A stretch of 64,000 nt of DNA from Mesaphorura yosii. Taxonomy: Eukaryota > Arthropoda > Collembola > Poduromorpha > Tullbergiidae. Position numbers and translations under genes: made by a program. Under the pieces are notes generated by a model. It ran no database searches. It was not told the DNA's origin and saw only the letters and a list, made by a program, of their open reading frames with translations. The DNA lies in contig WIXG01000001.1 in assembly GCA_009869945.1 (NCBI GenBank), positions 310,001-374,000 of the forward strand, written 5' to 3'. Shown here piece by piece: positions 52,309 to 61,600 of this stretch; positions within the stretch are counted from its first letter, which is position 1, and the number at the start of each line of letters is the position of its first letter.

Positions 52309-55092
52309 ATGGTTCCTCCGTCGATTGACCCCTTGACTTGGTAGGAATGTAATTTTTAACATTTACTTGACGAATCTAATTTGATACACATTATTCATAG
52401 GTGCGCCACGAATGAGACAATTGAATTAAGCGCAGAGGAAGCCAGACGCCAGAGTCATACCACCAATGCCAACAAGACAGTGAGGAATTCTCTGATCGTA
52501 GTGCGAAACGGTGTCAAGGGGTATGGAAGTAAACAGGTGCTGAAAAACTTGAATTTGAATGTGGAATCCGGAACGATGTAAGTTCAACAGATTCAACACA
52601 TGATACCAGGATTGTTTACTCATTGGATACTTAAAAACTTTAATTCTGATGCGATATATTAGATATGCTCTGTTGGGAGCGTCAGGTTGCGGAAAGAGCA
52701 CTCTGCTCCATTGCATCGTTGGGACAAAGGCACTAAACAGTGGACAGATATATTTCGATTGTGAATCAATGGAAGTGATCAAGAAAAAGGGAGGATTACG
52801 CCAGCGCGTGGGCTACATGCCTCAGGTAAGTCGATAAAGTCAAAGCGAATTAATGCTTTCTCTATCAAACGGTTGTCTTTGGCAGGAACTTGCGCTGTAC
52901 AAAGAATTCACCATAAAAGAATCGCTCCTTTACTTTGGACGCATTTATGGCTTGACGAAAGATTTTATCGCGCAACAGACGGAGTTTCTCGTTCAATTTC
53001 TCCAGCTTCCATCCGCAGACGCGCTGATTGGGCAGATGAGTGGTGGTCAACAAAGGCGGACATCGTTTGCAGTTGCTCTGTTGCACGCGCCGCGCCTTCT
53101 CATCCTTGACGAGCCCACCGTCGGTGTGGATCCATTATTGAGGAAAAGGTAATGTTTGTCAATTAAAATGTTTATCAAAATATGGCTCGAAAATTTCTAT
53201 AAATTCTTTATAGTATTTGGGAGTACTTGCGTAAAGTTGTAGACGCCGGAAGCACAACCGTCATCATTACGACTCATTACATCGAAGAGGCAAAGGATGC
53301 TGACGCAATTGGAATGATGCGAAGTGGCCGAATACTCGCTGAGGGTCCACCCGAACCATTATTAGCAGCCAACAATTGTTCCAACTTGGAGCAATTATTT
53401 CTGACGCTGAGCATGCAGGACGCGTCTCAAGGTCAGGGGCAGGAACAATTCAAAGTAAAAACTGGAAACGACGTAACAGTCGAAATTGCTAACACGCCAG
53501 AAAATCTCAGGAAGAATACGGCGCTAATGTCTCAGATGATTTGCAACCCGTTTCGCGATTACGACTTTCAAGCATATCGCAACCGTCTGAGTGCCCTCAT
53601 CCGCAAAAACGTCATTTTCACGTACCGACAATTTACGTACATCTTCGTGCTTCTCCTCTTTCCGGCGATTGAACTCTTGATGTGCTGCTGGGCCGTTGGA
53701 AATGATCCTTGGGGACTTGCGTTTGGAGTTGTTAACCACGAACTGAAGCAGTATCACATCGACAAGGATTTAGTCAACCAAACCACCTGCGATGAACTTG
53801 CGAACAAAACCTGTGATTTCATGCTGAGCAGTTGTGATTTTGTGAGTGAGATACAAAAGTCTGACACATTCAAGTTGAAGCATTTTGATTCAGACGAACA
53901 AGCACTGAATGCGGTGAAGGATGGCGATATTTGGGGTTTCCTCGCAATTCCACATAATTTTACTCTACTCGGCATGGAGAAGGCGCTTGCTGGACTGTAC
54001 GCGGACAGCGAGACGGTCACCAATTCGCAAGCGCGTCTGGAGATGGACATGAGTAATTTTTATGCATCGGGTACAATGAGAAGAGATCTGTATATGATCA
54101 TCAACGATTTAATGAAGAAGCGAATTGCTGAGTGTGAGCCGACTTATCTGACAGAAATCCTGGACGGCCCGATTCGGGTAAAATTCTAAAACTAGCTTTT
54201 GGATTTGGATGCGATGCATATTTACGGGTAAAAGAATTATTATTGTTTCAGTTTGATGGACCAGTTTACGGAAAAGTGAACCAGGCGTTGACGGATTACA
54301 TGAGCACCGGGGTTCTTTTGATGTAACTAGAATGTGTTTAATTTGTCGAGCTGGACTAATTGTTGGATAATCTTAAGGGTCATGTATTTCGCTGCCATTT
54401 CCATCACCGGAATGAGTTACGTCATGGAGAAGAAGCAGGGCATGCTGGAGCGGACAATCGTGGCTGGTGTCTCAACAACGGAAATCATCACGGCACAATT
54501 CCTGACCCAATACATCGTCATATTCATACAAACTCTGCTCTGTCTTGGAGTTGTATTCGGTGTATTTAAACTTGAGGTTAACGAACAGCTTGGCTTGATT
54601 ATTCTCCTCATCCTGCTTCAAGGCAGTCTTGGAATGTTAGCAGGTACGGATGGGTAAATGCATTGAAAAGAGAAGTTCATAACTCTTCTTGTTCCTCTGC
54701 AGGATTCTTTTTATCCAGCATTTGTGATGAAGAGACGGTCGTCTTGCAATTAAGCAGTGCGGTGACGATTCCATGCTTGATTCTTGGAGGTAGAAAAATT
54801 AATCTGAAATCTCAACTCATTTAATCTCTAATTGGAGCTTAACTTATTGCTTATACCCTTTACAGGAACAATTTGGCCACTTGAAGCGATGCCCACGTTC
54901 CTCCGTTACTTCTCCGTGATCTTCGTCCCACAAACAGTCGCAAACGAGTCATTGAGGTCAATGGTGATCCGTAATTGGGGATTCACCCATTCACATGTTT
55001 GGCCGGGTTTCGCTGTGACTGTCGCATGGATTCTTGTCCTCTGGACCGTCTCAATAATTTTCGCCAAACGGAGTGTATCACCAAAGAGCTAA
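52309..55092 (+). CDS. ABC transporter, ABCH subfamily half transporter (copy 2)
   Basis: Nine exons join in phase: 52309-52340, 52401-52577, 52663-52825, 52886-53148, 53214-54177, 54252-54322, 54378-54643, 54703-54789, 54866-55092 (TAA), giving 749 aa. Walker A is GASGCGKS (75-82), the signature is MSGGQQRR (175-182, Met in place of the first Leu), Walker B LLILDEP has Glu200, and the H-loop His is at 233. The membrane domain matches copy 1 throughout, including the two conserved extracellular Cys-rich segments and VANESLRSM near the end. Exons 3, 4 and 7 have exactly the same lengths as in copy 1 (163, 263, 266 nt) and all shared introns keep phase, so the genes are tandem duplicates. Copy 2 has one extra intron (54790-54865) that splits the last exon of copy 1. 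The first coding exon (about 10 residues, ending in TG before the donor) was placed by analogy with copy 1. Substrate unknown; cuticular lipid export is the family precedent. Confidence 0.92.
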
Positions 55093-55963
55093 AATGAGAA
55101 TTATGCTACTTTATGAAACGAGACTCCTCACTGAGGAGTTCTCAGGACTTCCTACTTGTATTATTAGAATGCACTTGTAGATGTTAGATGTAATCACTTA
55201 AATTATTTAGCCAATAAATTGCGAATTACTATTGCATCCGAGCTCTCTGATGTAATGAGTTTTAACTCAGGTCCAACAAATGGCACTACTTAATGCATGC
55301 TAATGGTTAATGCTTGAGACTTGCATAATGCCATGAACCAGTGAACAAAGAGTATGTACGCATGTTGCAGTTAATGCAGTTAAGTTGATGGATACAAGGA
55401 CGAGGGAGCCGTGAGCGTCATCATCACCAAGCCAGACAGACGGACGAACAAGAGCTGTGAGAAGAGACAGAAGTCGCGCGTGGCTCTTCTTCATACAAGC
55501 AATGCACCTCTGCATACAAACCACAGCAAGCAACGCACTGATAGCACAGGCAAGGAGTGAAGAGAAAGTTTTTTTTTTTAGCATTTATTGCTTTACTTTA
55601 CAGGCGCCATGTAAAAAACTCTTACACACGGCAGAACAGACTTCTTTTATGTACCACAACTAAATCTTAATCATTTCAGAAGAAAGTGTGTGAACGACCC
55701 AGATTTCAATTAATTAATTGCGTCCAGTTAATTGAACGAGCATTGCGTCCAGAGGCGGCTGAAAAGAAATCGGTAAGTACGAGAAGCAGAAGAATTAAAA
55801 CGTCGCATTGCAGGCTTTGATTAATCAAAAAGCCAGTAAGGCCTAATTAATTGATACCGTTTGAGCGGTCAACAATGACCATCATCTATCTACATGCTCA
55901 TAGCTGATCCTGCTTTGAATTTCAGGTTACTAGCTGGGAGTTTCCAATCGATTTGATTTGAAT
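55093..55963. other. intergenic region and BTB 5' leader
   Basis: The 3' UTR of ABCH copy 2 occupies the first part. A run of nine or ten T lies near 55569. The right part holds a likely noncoding first exon of the BTB gene ending in G|GTAAGT at 55773 and an acceptor TTTCAG at 55920-55925, giving a 5' UTR intron of 153 nt. No core promoter element was clear. Confidence 0.5.
55213..55218 (+). terminator. poly(A) signal of ABCH copy 2
   Basis: AATAAA lies about 120 nt beyond the stop codon and is the first in the 3' region. Usage is inferred. Confidence 0.6.
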
Positions 55964-56757
55964 ATGGCTGGCGAACAACAACAGTTTTGCCTGCGCTGGA
56001 ATGATTTTCAGTCCAACATCGTGACATGCTTTAAACATCTTCGAACTGAAAGAAGCTTCACTGATGTGACTCTGGCTTGTGATGGACAAACTTGTAAGGC
56101 TCATAAAATGGTCCTCTCGGCGTGCTCGCCTTACTTCAAGGCACTTTTGGAGGTAATTTTAAACCTTAGATTTTTATGATTAGTGGTTGTTTGCACAGTA
56201 CAGTTGTGAAATGATGAAATCTCGAGTCTGGACAAAAATGATGGTACTCAAGCCAAAAGGATTCTGAAAATAGTAAATGGTTAAACAAATGAACGTTGTT
56301 CCTTCACAATAAGCCAACCATAATCTAAAAGATGTACTAATGATTTTCATGGAAGGATGTGATAACTAATTGGAGTTTTACTTAATTTGTAGAACAATCC
56401 ATCGAAGCATCCCATCATTATCTTGAAAGACGTTCCATTCAATCACTTGCAGTCAATCTTGGAATTCATGTATGCTGGTGAAGTCAACGTTCCACAAGAT
56501 TCGCTTCCCGCATTTCTCAAGACCGCTGAGAGGTTGAAGGTCAAGGGCTTGACCGAAGGTGAGCTTTGCCTTAAGCTATCAAGCCCACTAGGGCATCAGT
56601 TAACGTATGATGACATATTTTGAGTCTTGAACCAATGATGGTACTCATGCTAAAAGGATTCTGAGCAGATTTCTTAATTTTTTTAAAAATGCATTCAACA
56701 CTACATATTACCTAATTAAGTTTATGTGTATACTTTTCAGTCAAGCGTCAACCATAA
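55964..56757 (+). CDS. BTB/POZ-domain-only protein (lola/tramtrack type)
   Basis: Three coding exons, 55964-56152, 56393-56558 and 56741-56757 (TAA), join in phase and encode 123 aa. The protein opens with QQFCLRWNDFQSNI, continues with FTDVTLACDGQTCKAHKMVL and ACSPYFKALLE, and after the intron with HPIIILKDV, LEFMYAGEVNV and LKVKGL. This is the arthropod BTB domain of the lola, tramtrack and bric-a-brac group, which dimerises in nuclear transcription factors. The intron after KALLE is common in this family. The ATG is well placed and followed by the family's usual start. Unlike typical members, no zinc finger, HTH or pipsqueak domain follows: the third exon adds only five residues after the BTB domain. 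Retention of intron 2 would give a different short tail ending near 56621. It could be a BTB-only dominant-negative partner, or the common exons of a gene whose DNA-binding exons lie elsewhere. Confidence 0.85.
56237..56267 (+). repeat. intronic direct repeat copy A (BTB gene, intron 1)
   Basis: A 31-nt core beginning AATGATGGTACTCA and ending AAAAGGATTCTGA is shared with copy B at 56634-56664, with two mismatches. Weaker similarity extends about 35 nt upstream. It lies 85 nt after the intron 1 donor. Confidence 0.85.
56634..56664 (+). repeat. intronic direct repeat copy B (BTB gene, intron 2)
   Basis: This matches copy A at 29 of 31 positions and lies 76 nt after the intron 2 donor, so both copies occupy equivalent places in successive introns. 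Confidence 0.85.
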
Positions 56758-56998
56758 ATCCAATCTCACACGGATGCTACGAAGCCGCTGGAATGTTGAA
56801 AGTTGAAACGGACTTCAAGAGTTGGGCGGCGAGTTTTATTCATATTATATTATATTACACACTTTACCATTTTGGACGTTCTAGTATTCTTGTAAGGATA
56901 AGGTGTATTTAATTTTGCCACGTTATTTCCATAAAGAACTTTGTAATAATAATTTACAATATTATTTCATCAACTGTAAAGTAAATATAGTCGCTAAA

Positions 56999-57004
56999 AA
57001 TAAA
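56999..57004 (+). terminator. poly(A) signal of the BTB gene
   Basis: AATAAA lies about 240 nt after the stop codon of the three-exon model, the first exact match downstream. Usage is inferred. Confidence 0.55.
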
Positions 57005-57299
57005 CGTGGTCGGTGAGTCGGTGTACATAACAAGGCACGATTAACAAATTAACGACCGGGGTCTTGAATTCGTATATGAAGTTTCGTTTCTCAAGCAGTA
57101 ATTCGCCAAGGTACAAGGGTTTTGAACGATTATATTACTAATTTGTCCCTCATGCCCTTGCCGATGTTGTGACATTCAAGGCATAGTGCGCATCTAAAGG
57201 CGTTGGGTTCTAATCCTAGTCACCTGGTCCTATTACTGAGCTGACTCAACCTCCGTTGTAGCAAAACCAAGTTAAGGAAAGATTGCTCTGTCACGACAA

Positions 57300-57305
57300 T
57301 TTATT
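57300..57305 (-). terminator. poly(A) signal of the DUF4246 gene
   Basis: TTTATT on the plus strand reads AATAAA on the minus strand, about 130 nt past the stop codon at 57433. Usage is inferred. Confidence 0.6.
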
Positions 57306-57432
57306 GAAATCGAAAACAAAATCCAGTACGAATAGAGAATCTGTATCTATTCTAGGAGCTTAATGGTGTAAAAATAAGCTCTAGAGCCAAGTGGTGGGCG
57401 GTGTTGCTGGATTTGTTCTGGATTGCTGACCC

Positions 57433-58695
57433 TCAATCGCGTCTGCCACCGCCGCAACATTTTCGCTCGGAACGCTCGTCGTGGAATCCTTCCCGGTACT
57501 GCAGAGCCTGTCCAATATCATACGCCCCAGACACATTTCCAACGGCTCCATACTCCTTCGCGTCTGTGTACCAATCCATTTGTTGTGGAGGAACAGCGCT
57601 GGTCGACGGTATCTGCCAGGTTGGGTCCAAGAGGAAGAGCACCAATACTTTTCTATGACCAGTGTTCGCCTCGGACAGAAGTCGGTATGTCTCCACTCGA
57701 TGATGATAAGTGTTAGGAAACACGACGATTCGCCCAGTCTTGCAGTGAACATGGCCAAGCTGAACGAACTCTGTGGCAGATGCGCTGAGGTTTGCAGTAG
57801 CCGCTGGAGCAAACCCCTTTGGTAGTTCCAGTTTGAACTGAAGATCCGTCTGCGTTATGTTTTGTATGTCGTAATAATAAATGGCGGTTGCAATTATGTG
57901 CTCGTTGTCCAAGCCTTCAGTGTGCCACTGTGAGCCAGGAAACATGGAATACTGTGTGTTCACATGAACAGATTTTATGTTGAAGACCAACTGCAGACTT
58001 CGACCAGCTAAAGTCACAGGCGCCGGTCCTGTGCGTGACACCAATCCCAGTGATCGCTCGAAAAGAGGAAAGATGAACGCAAGTATTGAACGCAAATCAT
58101 GATAAAGTTCCTGGTATGTGCCAGGATGCAGATTGTTGATATACGACTTCAACTCTAAGTCTCCAGTGTGCGGGTTGATCACAACGTCCGTGGGCAGCAT
58201 TTGGTAGCGACTGGAATACTCCGGATCCATGTTTCTCGACGGGTCCAAGTCCAGGCGTGCCACCGAAAGACGTCCGTCGCTCATCATTCTTGTCACTCCC
58301 GACGTGTACGGGTAGAGGCCATTGTCCACCAAGTTTAGCAGTTTGTGACTTGGGTACTGGTCCCATCGATGCTTGTCCCAAGACAAGTCTCCTTCAAGTC
58401 TTCTAATATGTTCCGCGAAGCTTGTAACGACTGACGGAGCTAGTAAATTGTCTCGTTGAATGATACCATATTCCTCCAAGTCGATCGTACCTGGTACTGG
58501 ATGTTTCCAGACTGGGTTGAGCCTTTCTGGCATTTGCTTTTCGAAGATGGAGCTGAAGTCGAGTTTCTGGACGTGTGTCTGAAGACTAAGTTCCAGTGCT
58601 GTTTGGTGTGGACACTTGAATCCAGAACCACTGTCGAATTGAGCCAACACCAAGGTCGAAGAAATGGCCAGCTGGATGAAGACTGGAAGAAGCAT
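57433..58695 (-). CDS. secreted DUF4246 protein, fungal-type, dioxygenase-like
   Basis: A single open frame encodes 420 aa from the ATG at 58695. I chose this ATG because the frame above it has only a TTG start (58809), and because it begins with a clear signal peptide (MLLPVFIQLAISSTLVLAQ). Residues 184-190 read SYINNLH, followed by WHTEG (257-261), NEHIIATAIYYYD, GRIVVFPNTY, HHRVE (331-335), GHRK (346-349) and PSTSAVPPQQ. These are the hallmark segments of DUF4246, common in fungi. His258-x-Glu260, His332 and Arg348 are spaced like the metal and 2-oxoglutarate ligands of Fe(II)/2OG oxygenases, so an oxygenase role is likely but unproven. Fungal members are usually longer and lack a signal peptide. 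There is no intron in the coding region, unlike the other genes here; a GTGAGT on the minus strand near 58990 could end a 5' UTR exon. Horizontal transfer from a fungus is plausible. Confidence 0.85.
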   Translation of the reverse strand: MLLPVFIQLAISSTLVLAQFDSGSGFKCPHQTALELSLQTHVQKLDFSSIFEKQMPERLNPVWKHPVPGTIDLEEYGIIQRDNLLAPSVVTSFAEHIRRLEGDLSWDKHRWDQYPSHKLLNLVDNGLYPYTSGVTRMMSDGRLSVARLDLDPSRNMDPEYSSRYQMLPTDVVINPHTGDLELKSYINNLHPGTYQELYHDLRSILAFIFPLFERSLGLVSRTGPAPVTLAGRSLQLVFNIKSVHVNTQYSMFPGSQWHTEGLDNEHIIATAIYYYDIQNITQTDLQFKLELPKGFAPAATANLSASATEFVQLGHVHCKTGRIVVFPNTYHHRVETYRLLSEANTGHRKVLVLFLLDPTWQIPSTSAVPPQQMDWYTDAKEYGAVGNVSGAYDIGQALQYREGFHDERSERKCCGGGRRD

Positions 58696-61600
58696 CTCGG
58701 TTACGATCTCTAGATTTCTTGCTTGCCTAGGAATTGTCAGTTCGGGGTCCGAAGCTTGAATGATAGAAAATCTAAGCAATCTGTTTGGAATTGCAGCCGG
58801 TATGTCCAAGTTCGTTGACTCATGAACTTTGGGCTACTTTCCGGTCATGCCATTTCTCGGAATCGTGGCAGGGTGGTCATTTGGGACACGCTGTAACAAG
58901 AAATCAGTTCCGGGTTCAAACTGTGAAACAGTATGAGGAATCTCGTGTCTATAGCCCAAGAAGCCGATAGAAAACAGAGAAGATCACTCACTTGTGTAAT
59001 GTTCTAACAAGTTAGATTGTCTTGGATGTCTGGAAATTGAAGGTTGTGACCATGTGCATGTACCTAAAATTGCAATACTGAAGGCACTGAAGCATGACTA
59101 ATTACAAAATGAACATGTGCAATGTGTAATTTGAACGCACATTAAGCCTGTCAATTAAGCACCGCAAAAACCAACGTAATAAAATGCTAACAATGAACTT
59201 GTTCGCAATAATGGGCGTGTTTTCTTTGTTCCTCGTGCAAATTCATATGATTTATAGCACGGGAAGATAATGAACACAAATTCCTTAGTTATCGGCTGTG
59301 GATGGGCCAAGAAGCCTTAAACTTGAGAATTTCACCTCATCGAGTGCAAGCTGCCTCTGCCTGCACTTGGTCATGAGAAATAACGATTACGCATTCATCA
59401 TTAAATCATTATCATCAGCAAACTGCAGACTAAACGATTTTACGAGTGCCTACATAAAGATCATCCCTGTACGACCAGAGATCAAGACTTCAAGACCAAG
59501 ACAAGTTTTTCACCCTAAGACCCATGGCATGGCCGAAACAACGAGTTGGATATCCAGTACTTAAGTACGCAATAATAAAATGAAAGGGAAATAAAACCAC
59601 AGCAGGGCACAGCATTGTGAACCTCCCTATTTACTTAACAAAATGAAGTATTTTCTTTTTAGTGTCTTTTGTGTAGCGCTGAATTGATCGTAAAAGAAGC
59701 ATCATCGCGATCGCGATTGCATGTTCAATAGACAGTTCAGCTCCATACATGATCCATGTTCATGTTTCATATTTTATGGTTTATGATGATGAGAATTATT
59801 ATTGCCATAATTCTGGCGGCCCGGTCCGGTTTTCTTATGTAAATAGAAGAAATATTTTTTCAGTCGGCCAGACAGTCCTAGAAGCTTAGTCCCAGCCCAG
59901 GTTCATTGCATCTGAATTCTGAATACCAACACGGTGCAGGTGGGTCGTGGTTGTGGTTCGTGGAGTCAAGATAAAAGAATTCCATTTAGTGTTAACACGA
60001 CGTTGGCGTTCGAGCCGAAGGCAATAACCGAGGCTGGAAGTATAAATCAAAAACTGTTGTTTGCATATGGAATTAGCAGGAGGTTGCGTAACTTCCAATT
60101 AATATCATCGTTTTAATGAAAACGTTGACCGAGACTTGCTTTGCCCACGCCGTGAACGACAGGTCAGGACGTAGGAGGACGAAAAATTACACAGGCGGCG
60201 AATTCCTCACCCCAGCCAAATCGTGGTATTTTTACCATATCCACCAAATCGTCGTCGACGAACATCCAAGTTCCTATTCCGACGAAAGGTGACGAACAAT
60301 ACTGCCGAATGAATTCTGTCCTGTCAAGTTCATGTATATTCCCAATTAACAGGTATGTGTTACAAAATTGCGTTAGCTGTTGGTTTTGTAACATTGAAGT
60401 CCGAAAAAGCTGAAGCTGCATTGTCTTCTCGTCAAAAGAAGTCAGTCACGGTGTGTGGTGGCCGGTTGTTACTTGTTAGAATGACGTCTTGGAAAAGGTT
60501 AAAATTAAATTAACTTCATTGTATTCAGATTTTGAGCGTAAAAATATTACAAAGAAAACTTGCACGTAATTTCTGGTTTTTGTTTCTTCCGTTTGTTTAT
60601 GATGAGTTCATCAAACAATGATGTACGCAGAGGAGTACAATGAAAATGAACGCACGTCGAGAATGAAGCATGTCGAGAATAAAAATATTTATTACAATGA
60701 CAACAAAGCCAACACCATCAAGTTTTTGACTTGAACTTGGGTGGATGATGTGTCAATTTCGCGATGGCAGACGTCGAAAGTTTGTTTCTTCTGCTAATTA
60801 TTGGATCTCATTTCCCGAATCGGGTAGTGTATTCAAATATTTATAATTTTATTGCGCGGAAGTAGGCCGGCCATTCAAGTACCGACAAAACAGTTGATTC
60901 ATAAAGCCGTCAAGCAAATCGGCAATGGAATGGCTTCATTCAATTGGCGATGCTGCGCAGCGCGCAACACTGTTCGTGTCTATCCTGACTCAATCGCCAC
61001 ACAATCAGGCGCGGAATTGACATTGACGCACAACAAAGCCAACAGTGCAACCAGCAGTGGGCAATAAAAGTGCCAAATTTCCAGGAAAGTGCCATAAAAT
61101 GAGATGAACTAGGTTGTTCAAACTGAGCATGACTTTATTGCCACAATTTTATTGTTCTTCGTTGTCTCAAACTGCCGGTGTCCTCCCTCGTATGAAGAAT
61201 CGGGTGCAGCGCTCTGATTTGTCACGGTCAACCCGCACCCGAACTGCCACGGCGTAGCCTACAACTTACTTAAGTTATTTGGAGTTAACAAGAATTGATA
61301 CAATGACTAACCATGACCGACCACCATAAAAGCCAAACCCTACCAGCGAAAACAAGGCAGTAAACCTCCGTGCGGGTAATTTGGAAGACCAAGATATGAA
61401 TAAATCCAGCCCTAGTTACTCAATGCACAATTGATTTTGAACCGCTTGCTGGTGCCTGTCAGACATCCATTCCAGCCACGCCATTTCGTGTATGGCAGAT
61501 AATTTTGTCTTTTTGACTTTGAACGACTTTGCATTGAATTCCATAATCATTAGTAAAACTATGCTTATGACAATCTTCGTATTGAAGTAGCTCACCGTAC

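Larger units (their letters stand above)
56758..57432. other. convergent 3' UTR region of the BTB and DUF4246 genes
   Basis: It holds the BTB poly(A) signal (56999-57004), the DUF4246 signal on the minus strand (57300-57305) and a Pol III B-box-like word at 57206-57216. The remaining sequence shows no supported feature. Confidence 0.55.

Noticed and set aside
57381-57825. Open frames on both strands inside the 3' part of the DUF4246 gene
   Set aside because: They are shadows of the conserved minus-strand frame, which carries all family motifs.
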